Assembly (NCBI RefSeq): GCF_019597925.1
Contig: NZ_CP080442.1
Location: 1,406,001-1,470,000, forward strand
From: [Clostridium] scindens
GTDB lineage: Bacteria; Bacillota; Clostridia; Lachnospirales; Lachnospiraceae
Direction of reading: 5' to 3'
Length of the DNA stretch: 64,000 nucleotides
Of this stretch, positions 53,128 to 62,298 are shown piece by piece. The notes below the pieces were generated by a model. That model was not told the origin of the DNA, searched no databases, and saw only the letters and a program-made list of their open reading frames with translations. The position numbers and the translations under genes were made by a program. Numbering within the stretch: the stretch's first letter is position 1; every line of letters begins with the position of its first letter.

Positions 53128-56112
53128 ATGAGCGATATTATGACATGCATGCCTTTTGAGCAATTGTTAGATTGGATCAGGACAGAGCATGATACAAAAG
53201 GAACCGTATTTGGAGTACGCCGACCTTATGTGGCGGCAGAAGGCAGGAACCTGTCCATCTTCGGAAGAAATCTGGAGACGCCCATCGGCCCGGCTGCCGG
53301 GCCAAACAGCCAGCTGGCCCAGAACATTGCGGCAGCCTATTATGCGGGCAGCCGATTCTTTGAACTGAAGACGGTGCAGATCATGGACGGCGCGGAACTG
53401 GCGGCATGCGTAAATAAGCCGTGCATCAAAGCGGATGACGAGTGTTATAACTGCGAGTGGTCCACCGAATTGTATGTGCCTCAGGCACAGGAAGAATATA
53501 TCAAGGCGTGGTTCCTACTGGCATTCATGGCCAGGGAGTATGGCCTTGGCAGCATGGACGGCTACCAGTTCAACATCAGCGTAGGCTATGATCTGGCAGG
53601 AATCAAGTCGAAGAAGATTGACACCTTTATCGAAAGCATGAAGGATGCATCTGCTACCGAGACGTTCAGGGAATGCAGGCAGTATCTTCTGGACCATGTG
53701 TCGGAGTTTCAAAATGTGGCGAAGGAAGATATTGAAGGGATATCAGCCTGCATCTGTAACTCAGCCACCATCTCCACGCTGCATGGATGTCCGCCTCAGG
53801 AAATTGAAAGTATTGCCGACTATCTGCTAAAAGAAAAGAAGATGCATACATTCATCAAGTGCAATCCTACGCTGCTTGGCTATGAGTTTGCCCGGGAAAC
53901 GCTTAATAAGATGGGATATGACTATGTGGCGTTCGGGCGCTTCCATTTTGAAGACGATCTTCAATATGAGGATGCCATCCCAATGCTTGGAAGACTGATG
54001 GAACTGGCAAAGAGCCTGGATCTGGAATTCGGGGTCAAGATTACGAATACCTTCCCGGTGGATGTTAAGGCCGGGGAACTGCCAAGCGAAGAGATGTATA
54101 TGTCAGGAAAGTCTCTGTATCCCTTATCCATCTCGCTGGCCGCAAAATTGTCCGAAGCATTTGAAGGGCACCTTCGCATCGCCTATTCCGGAGGCGCGGA
54201 CGCGTTTAATATAGGCAAGATCGTGGGAACTGGCGTGTGGCCGGTAACGGTAGCCACTACCATCTTAAAGCCCGGCGGATACCAGAGGCTTAAGCAGATG
54301 GCAGAGACGCTGGACGATATGGGGGTTTTGCCTTTTAAAGGAATCGATGTAGAAGCACTGAAGCGGGTAGCGGAAGATGCCATTACAGACAGGCATCATG
54401 TAAAGCCGGCAAAACTGCCGGTATCCAGGAAGTCGAAGGAAAAGGTTCCGCTTCTTGACTGCTACACGGCACCTTGCGAGGATGCCTGTCCCATCCACCA
54501 GGAAGTCAGCACCTATATGCAGCTGGCAGGGGAAGAGAAATATAAGGAGGCACTGCAGGTTATCCTGAACCGGAATGCGCTGCCATTTATTACGGGAACC
54601 ATCTGCGCCCACGGCTGCCAGAGCCATTGCACGCGCAACTTCTATGAGTCGCCGGTACAGATCCGCGATACCAAGCTGGAGTGTGCAAAAGCCGCATATG
54701 AGTCTGTTCTTTCCTCTCTGAAAAAGGAGGATTGCTGCCATAAGAAGGTGGCCATCGTTGGAGGAGGTCCATCCGGCATGGCGGCAGCCTTCTATCTTGC
54801 AAGGATGGGGGCTGACGTCGCCATCTATGAAAAGCGGCAGAAACTGGGCGGAATCGTGAGCGCGGTGATTCCGGACTTTCGGATTGATGACAGCGTGATT
54901 GAAAAGGATGCTGCTCTGCTTGAGAAACTGGGGGTTAAGGTTTTCTATGGCAGGGAAGTGACTTCCGTCAAGGAACTTCAGGAAGAATATGATGCGGTTA
55001 TTCTTGCCGTAGGCGCGTATAAGCGGGGACAGTTCAAGCTGGATGGCAAGGAAGTAAGAAATGCGCTGGAGTTTCTGGAAGAATTCAATCGGGCGAAGGG
55101 AACTGTCAATCTTGGCAAACATGTGGTGGTGATCGGAGGCGGCAATACGGCCATGGATACGGCCAGGGCAGCCAAGCGGTGCGCGGGCGTAGAGCACGTC
55201 TACCTGGCATACCGGCGCACGAAGCGGTATATGCCGGCAGACGAGCATGAACTTCTGCTGGCGATTGAGGACGGGGTGGAGTTTAAAGAACTGCTGGCTC
55301 CGGACCGGATGGAAGAAGGCCGCCTGATCTGCAAGGTGACGAGGCTTGGCGAGCCAGATAGCTCCGGACGCGCCAGTGTCATCGTAACGGATCAGACAGA
55401 GGAAGTTCCTGCGGATACGGTGATCGCGGCAGTCGGCGAACAGGTTCCTACCGACTTCTATGAAGCCAACGGCATCCATGTGGACGGCAAGGGCCGCGCC
55501 CTGGTAAGCGATTCTCTGGAGACAAATCGGAAGGGCGTTTATGTGATCGGAGATGGATTATTCGGACCATCCTTGGTGGTAAAGGGCATGGCCAATGCAA
55601 TAAAGGCAGCGGAATCTATTCTGGGCATGGAAATATCCGGCAGTATGGCGAGGGCAGCCAGGGAAGAAGAGATCTACGCAAAGAAGGGAATTCTCGCGGA
55701 ACCGGGACAGAAGGAGGCGGACAGATGCCTAAGCTGCTCTACCGTATGCGAAAACTGCGTGGATGTCTGTCCAAACCGGGCAAATATATCCATTCACGTG
55801 CCGGGTATGGACAAAAGGCAGGTCATCCATGTAGACTATATGTGTAATGAGTGTGGTAACTGCAAGAGTTTCTGTCCATATGAAAGCGCGCCTTATCTGG
55901 ATAAGTTTACCCTGTTCGCCAGCGAGGAAGATATGGCAGACAGCAGGAATGAGGGATTTACAGTGCTGGATAGGGAAAAGGCCTCCTGCAAGGTGCGGTA
56001 TCTGGGCGAAGAGTTCGCATGGGAAAAGGGAAAAGATGCGAAGCTTCCGCTGGGCCTTATGAGACTGATAGAGACCGTGTGCAGAGACTATATATATTTA
56101 CTCTATAAATAA
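53128..56112 (+). CDS. ygfK: YgfK multidomain iron-sulfur flavoprotein (putative selenate reductase family)
   Basis: A 994-residue soluble oxidoreductase. Residues about 1-420 resemble a dihydroorotate/dihydropyrimidine dehydrogenase FMN barrel; about 447-530 carry an Fe-S domain (CYTAPCEDACP, CAHGCQSHC). A FAD/NAD(P)H part follows (VAIVGGGPSGMAAAFYLAR at about 541; VVVIGGGNTAMDTARAAKR at about 667). The C-terminus has ferredoxin motifs CLSCSTVCENCVDVCPN and CNECGNCKSFCP. Named for a proposed selenate role in E. coli, such genes are central in anaerobic purine degradation, likely as a reductase of the purine ring. The N-terminal match to dihydropyrimidine dehydrogenase fits reduction of a pyrimidine-like ring. 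Confidence 0.9.
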   Translation: MSDIMTCMPFEQLLDWIRTEHDTKGTVFGVRRPYVAAEGRNLSIFGRNLETPIGPAAGPNSQLAQNIAAAYYAGSRFFELKTVQIMDGAELAACVNKPCIKADDECYNCEWSTELYVPQAQEEYIKAWFLLAFMAREYGLGSMDGYQFNISVGYDLAGIKSKKIDTFIESMKDASATETFRECRQYLLDHVSEFQNVAKEDIEGISACICNSATISTLHGCPPQEIESIADYLLKEKKMHTFIKCNPTLLGYEFARETLNKMGYDYVAFGRFHFEDDLQYEDAIPMLGRLMELAKSLDLEFGVKITNTFPVDVKAGELPSEEMYMSGKSLYPLSISLAAKLSEAFEGHLRIAYSGGADAFNIGKIVGTGVWPVTVATTILKPGGYQRLKQMAETLDDMGVLPFKGIDVEALKRVAEDAITDRHHVKPAKLPVSRKSKEKVPLLDCYTAPCEDACPIHQEVSTYMQLAGEEKYKEALQVILNRNALPFITGTICAHGCQSHCTRNFYESPVQIRDTKLECAKAAYESVLSSLKKEDCCHKKVAIVGGGPSGMAAAFYLARMGADVAIYEKRQKLGGIVSAVIPDFRIDDSVIEKDAALLEKLGVKVFYGREVTSVKELQEEYDAVILAVGAYKRGQFKLDGKEVRNALEFLEEFNRAKGTVNLGKHVVVIGGGNTAMDTARAAKRCAGVEHVYLAYRRTKRYMPADEHELLLAIEDGVEFKELLAPDRMEEGRLICKVTRLGEPDSSGRASVIVTDQTEEVPADTVIAAVGEQVPTDFYEANGIHVDGKGRALVSDSLETNRKGVYVIGDGLFGPSLVVKGMANAIKAAESILGMEISGSMARAAREEEIYAKKGILAEPGQKEADRCLSCSTVCENCVDVCPNRANISIHVPGMDKRQVIHVDYMCNECGNCKSFCPYESAPYLDKFTLFASEEDMADSRNEGFTVLDREKASCKVRYLGEEFAWEKGKDAKLPLGLMRLIETVCRDYIYLLYK

Positions 56113-56146
56113 TAACTAAGATTTGTATAGAAAGAAGGCAGATGCT

Positions 56147-57514
56147 ATGAAACGATTATTCCGCGGCGGCACCGTGGTAAGCGGTGACGGACTTAAGAAA
56201 ATGGATGTCCTGGTGAAGGGTGAGAAGATTCTTGCCATGGGCGAGGATCTGGAATTTAAAGACGCAGAGATAGTAGACGTGACGGGGAAACTACTGTTTC
56301 CTGGGTTCATTGACCCGCATACCCACATGGATCTGGAGGTGTCGGGTACCGTGACTGCTGACGGGTTTGATACAGGAACCAAGGCAGAAATCGCAGGAGG
56401 CACCACCTGCATCATCGACTTTGCCACTCAGAATAAGGGGGAGAGCCTTTCCTTTGCCCTTCAGCACTGGCATGAAAAGGCGGACGGCAAGGCCAGCTGT
56501 GATTATGCGTTCCATCTCGCCCTGTCGGACTGGAGGGAAGAGATCTGCGAGGAACTGGAAGCGGTGGCAGCAGGCGGAATACATTCGTTCAAACTATATA
56601 TGACATACGATGCCATGATGGTAGATGATAAAAGCATGTATGAGGTTCTTCTAAGGCTTAAGGAACTGGGCGGGATCGCAGGCGTGCACTGCGAGAACCA
56701 TGGCATCATCGGGGCAAGGCTTGATGAGACGCTAAGGAACAAAGGTTCCAGGAAAAATGTGGCGGATTATCCGGATACCAGGCCGGCCCTGGCTGAGGCC
56801 GAGGCAATCGGCCGTCTGCTTAAGATAGCCAGATGCGTGGATGCTCCGGTCATCATCGTGCATCTAAGTTCCAAGGAAGGATACGAAGAGATCCGAAGTG
56901 CAAGGGAGGCAGGGCAGACGGTGTATGTGGAGACCTGTCCGCAGTACCTTCTGCTGGATAGAAGCAGATATGAGCTGGAAGGACAGGAAGCCAGGAAATA
57001 TATGATCGCACCTCCTTTAAGGAATCAGGAAGACCAGGAAGTACTGTGGAATGCCCTGAAGGAGGGAACGATACAGACGATTGGAACAGACCACTGCAGT
57101 TTTACCGCCCAGCAGAAGGAGATGGGGGCAGAAGACTTCTCCAAAACGCCATGCGGCATGCCAGGCGCACAAGAGCGTCCGGCGCTCATCTATCATTTCG
57201 GCGTGAATGAAGGAAGGATTACTTTGGAGCAGATGTGCAGCTATCTGGCGGAGAATCCGGCGAAACTGTACCACCTTTATCCAAGGAAAGGGGCAATCCT
57301 GCCGGGAAGCGACGCGGATATCGTGGTGTGGAATCCTGAGACTGCGTGGACTCTTGCCGCCGAAAACCAGCAGTCGGCATCCGGGTTCTGCCCGATGGAA
57401 GGAACGCAGGTCAAAGGAAGGGCAGAGCAGGTCTATCTGCGGGGAACCCTGGTGGCGGAAAATGGCGAGGTGAAAGAGGCATATCAAGGAACGTATGTAA
57501 AGGCAGAAGCATGA
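56147..57514 (+). CDS. hyuA: Dihydropyrimidinase/hydantoinase-type cyclic amidohydrolase
   Basis: A 455-residue D-hydantoinase-family enzyme opening a cyclic amide. Metal ligands: PGFIDPHTHMDLE (HxH), carboxylated Lys of SFKLYMTYD, His of GVHCENHG, His of IVHLSSKEG and the Asp of TIGTDHCSF. ATG at 56147 follows AGAAGGCAG; it overlaps yqeC by 4 bases (ATGA). Following a ring reductase (ygfK), it would hydrolyse the reduced purine or pyrimidine ring, just as dihydropyrimidinase follows dihydropyrimidine dehydrogenase. Confidence 0.9.
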   Translation: MKRLFRGGTVVSGDGLKKMDVLVKGEKILAMGEDLEFKDAEIVDVTGKLLFPGFIDPHTHMDLEVSGTVTADGFDTGTKAEIAGGTTCIIDFATQNKGESLSFALQHWHEKADGKASCDYAFHLALSDWREEICEELEAVAAGGIHSFKLYMTYDAMMVDDKSMYEVLLRLKELGGIAGVHCENHGIIGARLDETLRNKGSRKNVADYPDTRPALAEAEAIGRLLKIARCVDAPVIIVHLSSKEGYEEIRSAREAGQTVYVETCPQYLLLDRSRYELEGQEARKYMIAPPLRNQEDQEVLWNALKEGTIQTIGTDHCSFTAQQKEMGAEDFSKTPCGMPGAQERPALIYHFGVNEGRITLEQMCSYLAENPAKLYHLYPRKGAILPGSDADIVVWNPETAWTLAAENQQSASGFCPMEGTQVKGRAEQVYLRGTLVAENGEVKEAYQGTYVKAEA

Positions 57515-58335
57515 GGATAGAAAGTTTTATAGAGGACGGCTGGAAAAAGCAAGGCAGCCTGTATGAAGCACTAGGATTGAATAACAGAGAGCCCGGGATT
57601 CTCTCGGTCGTGGGAGCAGGAGGAAAGACGACGGTAATTGCCAGGCTTATGAAAGAGCATGAAAAGAGAGGCATTCCCGTCGTGGTATCCACCACTACCC
57701 ACATCCAGCAGATCCAAGCATCTTATTTCCTGGATAAGCCGTCCGTGCAACGCATGAGACAGATTCTGAAGGATACGGGAAAGGTCTGGATGGGAGATCC
57801 CTGCGGGAATGGAAAGATCCAAGCATTTCCGGAACAGGAACAGAAGAAACTGCTTGACGAGGCAATTGCGATGGGAGCCTGCGTGCTAATTGAGGCAGAT
57901 GGCGCGAAAGGGCGTCCCTGCAAGGCGCCGGCGGACTACGAGCCGGTACTTCATCCCGATTCGGTCCTGGTGCTGTCGGTCTATGGGCTGCAGGCAATCG
58001 GCGCAGCCATCGAAGATTCCTGCCTGAGAGTTGATAAGGTGGAGGAAATATTGGGAAAGAGTGGTCAGGACATCCTGACCACTCATGATATAGCGATATT
58101 AGCCGCAAGCCGAAAAGGCGGAAGAAAAGGCGTTGCCTCTTCTATGGATTATCAGGTGATTCTGAATCAGGCAGACGATGAAAGGTTAAAAGAGGCAGCG
58201 GCTGGAATCGGAGAGGAACTTTTCCGGCAAGGCGTTCGAAGAGTACACAGGACGACGGGGCTGTCAGAAGAGACCGAACAGTTACGGGTACCGGGGCAGA
58301 CAAGAATAGGCGGGCAGGAGGAGACAGAAGAATGA
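57511..58335 (+). CDS. yqeC: YqeC, selenium-dependent hydroxylase accessory protein
   Basis: A 274-residue P-loop protein with VVGAGGKTTVIARL (Walker A, about residues 33-46) and LIEADGAKGRPCKAPA (the Walker-B-like and family signature). YqeC accompanies selenium-dependent molybdenum hydroxylases, with YqeB and SelD-type genes, and is thought to help place labile selenium in the molybdenum cofactor. Overlaps of 4 bases with hyuA before and with the next gene after show tight coupling. The exact reaction is unknown. Confidence 0.88.
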   Translation: MRIESFIEDGWKKQGSLYEALGLNNREPGILSVVGAGGKTTVIARLMKEHEKRGIPVVVSTTTHIQQIQASYFLDKPSVQRMRQILKDTGKVWMGDPCGNGKIQAFPEQEQKKLLDEAIAMGACVLIEADGAKGRPCKAPADYEPVLHPDSVLVLSVYGLQAIGAAIEDSCLRVDKVEEILGKSGQDILTTHDIAILAASRKGGRKGVASSMDYQVILNQADDERLKEAAAGIGEELFRQGVRRVHRTTGLSEETEQLRVPGQTRIGGQEETEE

Positions 58336-59702
58336 AGATCTTGATAAAAGGCGCGGGGGATCTGGCCACAGGAATTGCGGCGAGGCTGCATGCGTGCGGT
58401 TATAAGATAGTGATGACAGAGATCGCGGTTCCTCTTACTGTGCGAAGATCTGTTGCATTTTCCAGAGCGGTCTATGAAGGGGAAGCCCAGGTGGAGGATG
58501 TGCGCGCGGTACTGGTGCGGGACCTTAAAGGAGCCGAAAAGGTGCTGGAAGAAGGCCGGATTGCGGTGATCGTGGATGAGACCGCAAGCATACGGGAAGC
58601 ATATCAGCCGGAAGTCGTGATCGACGCGGTGATGGCAAAGCGTAATATAGGGACCTGCATCACGGATGCGCCTTTGGTCATCGGAATTGGCCCGGGCTTC
58701 ACCGCAGGAGAGGACTGCCACTTTGTCATTGAGACGAAGCGGGGGCACGATCTTGGACGGGTGATTGCGAAAGGGTGTGCTATCCCTGATACGGGCGTGC
58801 CAGGAGAGATCGGAGGATATGCGTCCGAACGGCTGATACGCGCCCAGGCGGACGGAATCATGGAGCCTTGCGCCACGATCGGCGATGTGGTGGAAAAAGG
58901 ACAGAAGGTGGCAGAGACAGGCAGCGCCGCAGTATATGCCGAGATGACGGGAATTGTCCGGGGAATGCTGCAGCCGGGCGTGCGTGTGACAAAGGGATTA
59001 AAAATCGGCGATATTGACGCGCGCCAGTGCCGGGAGTATTGCGAGAGCATATCGGATAAGGCGAGGAGCATCGGCGGAGGCGTGCTGGAGGCAGTGACAA
59101 GGTATGAGCGGCAGAAATATGAATGGGGCAGCAAGTATGCCATCATCCTTCTGGCTGCCGGAAGCAGTGTCAGGTATGGCGCCAACAAGCTGCTTGAGGA
59201 GACGAAAGGCATGCCCATGTACCAGCATATGCTGAAAGTCTTAAGCGCGTTTCCGGCCCTTTATAGGATTGTGGTGAGCCGCTATCCTGAGATTCTTGAG
59301 GATGCCGAAAGGCTGGGCATGCAGGCGGTTGTAAATCAGCAGCCCGCGCTTGGCATTTCCCATTCCCTGATTCTGGGCCTTCGGGAGGCCATGGCAGAAA
59401 ATCCGGAACTGAAAGGCGTCCTGTTCGCCGTGTGCGACCAGCCGGAACTTAAGGCCGATACCATCAGCCGCCTGCTGCGAAAGGCACAGGAGAATCCCGG
59501 GAAGATCGTATGCGCGGGAAGGAACGGACGGCCAGGGAATCCAGTAGTCTGGGATCAGAGATACTTTAAGGAATTGCTTGGCCTTGCCGGAGATACCGGA
59601 GGACGCCAGGTAATGAAAAATTATCCCGGGGACATCCTGGTATTGGAGACGGCAAAGGAAGAACTGCGGGATATAGACAGGAAAGAAGATATGACCGAGT
59701 AG
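58332..59702 (+). CDS. Fusion of YqeB (selenium-molybdenum hydroxylase accessory) and MocA-type nucleotidyltransferase
   Basis: A 456-residue protein. Residues 1 to about 260 are YqeB-like: KGAGDLATGIAARLHACG (Rossmann start), ITDAPLVIGIGPGFTAGEDCHFVIE in pattern and a lipoyl-like C-terminal subdomain (IGDVVEKGQKVAETG). From about residue 266 a MocA/YgfJ domain begins: AIILLAAGSSVRYGANKLLEE, then AVCDQPEL and GRPGNPVV. MocA attaches CMP to molybdopterin; in E. coli YqeB and YgfJ are separate. Stop is at 59700-59702. The fusion ties cofactor cytidylation to selenium insertion for the hydroxylase encoded next. Confidence 0.9.
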   Translation: MKILIKGAGDLATGIAARLHACGYKIVMTEIAVPLTVRRSVAFSRAVYEGEAQVEDVRAVLVRDLKGAEKVLEEGRIAVIVDETASIREAYQPEVVIDAVMAKRNIGTCITDAPLVIGIGPGFTAGEDCHFVIETKRGHDLGRVIAKGCAIPDTGVPGEIGGYASERLIRAQADGIMEPCATIGDVVEKGQKVAETGSAAVYAEMTGIVRGMLQPGVRVTKGLKIGDIDARQCREYCESISDKARSIGGGVLEAVTRYERQKYEWGSKYAIILLAAGSSVRYGANKLLEETKGMPMYQHMLKVLSAFPALYRIVVSRYPEILEDAERLGMQAVVNQQPALGISHSLILGLREAMAENPELKGVLFAVCDQPELKADTISRLLRKAQENPGKIVCAGRNGRPGNPVVWDQRYFKELLGLAGDTGGRQVMKNYPGDILVLETAKEELRDIDRKEDMTE

Positions 59703-59713
59703 GGAGGGGTTCT

Positions 59714-62263
59714 ATGTATCGGTTACATATAAATGGACAAATTTATGAGTCAGAGACGGATAAGAAGCTTATCCGGTACTTAAGGGATGACCTTCGCCTG
59801 ACATCGGTAAAGGACGGATGCAGCGAAGGCGCATGCGGCACATGCACGGTGATTGTGGACGGGAAGGCTACAAGGGCATGTATTCCGATGGTGTCAAAGA
59901 TGGAAGGAAAGAAGATTCTTACGGTGGAAGGATTAAGCCAGCGGGAAAAGGACGTATATGGCTATGCTTTTGCCAAGGCAGGGGCTGTACAGTGCGGGTT
60001 CTGCATCCCGGGAATGGTCATGTGCGCCAAGGCTCTGCTGGATGTAAACCCGGCTCCTGACAGGCTGGAAGTCATAGCGGCAATCCGTAATAATGTCTGT
60101 CGGTGCACCGGCTATAAGAAGATCATTGAGGCGATTCTTTTAAGCGCCCGGATCTTAAGAGAAGGTCTTCCGGTGGAGGAAGAGCAGGGAAAGGTTCCTG
60201 TGGGAATGGCCATGCAGAGGATCGACGCGCGAGAAAAGGTGCTGGGGACGGGGGAATACCCGGACGACGTCTATCTGGAGGGCATGATCTATGCAAGCGC
60301 GGTCAGATCCAAGTATCCCAGGGCCCGGGTGCTGGCGATCCATACAAAGAAAGCCCGGGGACTGCAAGGGGTCGTAGGCGTATTTACCGCCAACGACATT
60401 CCCGGCGATATCAAGGTGGGCCATCTGAAGCAGGATTGGGATGCCCTGATCCCGGTAGGAGGAATGACTCATTATCTGGGAGATGCCATCTGCCTGGTGG
60501 CAGCGGAAAGCATGGAAGTGCTGGAAGAGGCGAAGAGCCTGGTGGAAGTGGACTATGAAGTGCAGGAAGGGGTATTCGACCCATTCGAGGCCCTTAAAGA
60601 AGGCGCTCCAAAGGTTCATGAAAGCGGCAATATATTGGCCCATGAACATCTGATAAGGGGAGACGCAGGCCAGGCAATCGCCGGGGCAAAGTATAAGGTG
60701 ACCAATCATTATGAGACCCCCTGGACAGAACACGCCTTCCTGGAGCCGGAGACAGCGGTGGCAATGCCTTTTGACGACGGGGTATTCATCTACTCTACAG
60801 ACCAGGGAACCTATGACACGCAGCATGAGTGCTCCTTGATGCTGGGCCTTCCCAGGGAAAAGATCATTGTGGAAAATAAACTGGTGGGAGGCGGATTCGG
60901 CGGCAAGGAAGACGTGACCGTGCAGCACCATGCGGCGCTGGTCGCTTATCTGACCAAGCGGATCGTGAAGGTGAAATTGACCAGGAAAGAGAGCATCCTG
61001 ATTCATCCAAAGCGCCATCCGATGTGGATTGACGTGACTACGGCCTGTGACGAAGAGGGATACCTGGTAGGGATGAAAGCAAAAGTAGTGTCAGATACCG
61101 GCGCTTACGCATCCCTTGGCGGGCCGGTGCTCCAGCGGGCCTGTACCCATGCGGCCGGACCCTATAACTTCCAGAACATAGACATCGACGGTACGGCAGT
61201 CTATACCAATAACCCTCCGGCAGGGGCATTTCGTGGATTCGGCGTGACCCAGACCTGCTTTGCGTCGGAGATGAATTTGAACCAGCTGGCGGAAATGGTG
61301 GGGATCTCGCCATGGGAGATTCGCTACCGCAACGCGATCCGTCCGGGACAGGTACTGCCAAATGGCCAGATTGCGGATCCTTCCACAGCAGTGGCAGAGA
61401 CGCTGGAAGCGGTAAAAGACATCTATGACAGCGAGCCTTATGCCGGAATCGCCTGTGCAATGAAGAATGCGGGCGTGGGCGTAGGACTGCCGGACTGGGG
61501 ACGCTGCCGCCTGCTGGTCAAGGAAGGGAAGGTCCAGATTCATACCGGCGCTTCCTGCATCGGGCAGGGACTAGGCAGCGTGCTGGTGCAGGTGCTATCG
61601 GAAACCACAGGCCTTACGCTTGACGAGATCGAATACTGCAGGCCGAATACTTCCATGGCTCCGGATTCCGGCACCACATCCGGCTCCAGGCAGACGCTGG
61701 TAACCGGAGAGGCAGCCAGGCGGGCGGCCTTGAAACTGTGCGAGGACTTAAAAGAGCATAGCCTGGGTGGGCTGGAAGGAAAGGAATATTATGGAGAGTA
61801 TCTGGCAAAGACGGATAAGATGGGGGCGGACGTGCAAAACCCCGTATCCCATGTGGCCTACGGATACGCCACCCAGCTGTGCGCGCTGAATGAGGACGGA
61901 ACCGTGAAGAAAATGGCGGCGGCCCATGCCCTTGGCAAGGCGGTCAATCCGCTGAGCGTGGAAGGCCAGATTGAAGGCGGCGTAGTCATGGGCATGGGAT
62001 TCGCCCTGACGGAGAGGTTCCCTCTGGAAGAGGGGATGCCGAAGGCGAAATTCGGAACCCTGGGGCTGTTCAAAGCAGACAAGGTTCCCAAATTACAGTC
62101 TATTATTGTGGAGAAGCCGGGCATCGAGGAGGCATACGGGGCAATCGGAATCGGAGAGATCACTTCTATTCCGACGGCGCCTGCCATAGCCGGGGCATAT
62201 TACAGATGGAACGGCAAGTTCCAGACGCAGCTGCCTCTGGAGGGAACGCCCTATAAGAAATAA
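59714..62263 (+). CDS. xdhD: Selenium-type xanthine dehydrogenase, fused Fe-S and molybdenum domains
   Basis: An 849-residue molybdenum hydroxylase. Residues 1 to about 150 are the two [2Fe-2S] clusters (CSEGACGTCTVIV, CGFCIPGM, CRCTGY). The molybdenum part follows (RIDAREKVLGTGEYPDD, VGGGFGGKEDVTVQHH, PPAGAFRGFGVTQTCF, GASCIGQGLGSVLVQV, and the catalytic Glu in GIGEITSIPTAP). This fused form with yqeB/yqeC neighbours is the selenium-dependent group seen in clostridia and E. coli XdhD. It has no FAD domain, so electrons must go to another partner such as YgfK. The purine it hydroxylates is not fixed. Confidence 0.92.
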   Translation: MYRLHINGQIYESETDKKLIRYLRDDLRLTSVKDGCSEGACGTCTVIVDGKATRACIPMVSKMEGKKILTVEGLSQREKDVYGYAFAKAGAVQCGFCIPGMVMCAKALLDVNPAPDRLEVIAAIRNNVCRCTGYKKIIEAILLSARILREGLPVEEEQGKVPVGMAMQRIDAREKVLGTGEYPDDVYLEGMIYASAVRSKYPRARVLAIHTKKARGLQGVVGVFTANDIPGDIKVGHLKQDWDALIPVGGMTHYLGDAICLVAAESMEVLEEAKSLVEVDYEVQEGVFDPFEALKEGAPKVHESGNILAHEHLIRGDAGQAIAGAKYKVTNHYETPWTEHAFLEPETAVAMPFDDGVFIYSTDQGTYDTQHECSLMLGLPREKIIVENKLVGGGFGGKEDVTVQHHAALVAYLTKRIVKVKLTRKESILIHPKRHPMWIDVTTACDEEGYLVGMKAKVVSDTGAYASLGGPVLQRACTHAAGPYNFQNIDIDGTAVYTNNPPAGAFRGFGVTQTCFASEMNLNQLAEMVGISPWEIRYRNAIRPGQVLPNGQIADPSTAVAETLEAVKDIYDSEPYAGIACAMKNAGVGVGLPDWGRCRLLVKEGKVQIHTGASCIGQGLGSVLVQVLSETTGLTLDEIEYCRPNTSMAPDSGTTSGSRQTLVTGEAARRAALKLCEDLKEHSLGGLEGKEYYGEYLAKTDKMGADVQNPVSHVAYGYATQLCALNEDGTVKKMAAAHALGKAVNPLSVEGQIEGGVVMGMGFALTERFPLEEGMPKAKFGTLGLFKADKVPKLQSIIVEKPGIEEAYGAIGIGEITSIPTAPAIAGAYYRWNGKFQTQLPLEGTPYKK

Positions 62264-62298
62264 TACATAAAGCAACTTTAGGTCTGGAGGTCCTTTGA

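Noticed and set aside
53128..62263. Selenocysteine codons (in-frame TGA) in the selenium-linked enzymes
   Set aside because: ygfK, yqeC, yqeB-mocA and xdhD are full length without internal TGA; selenium in this enzyme group is a cofactor ligand, not selenocysteine.
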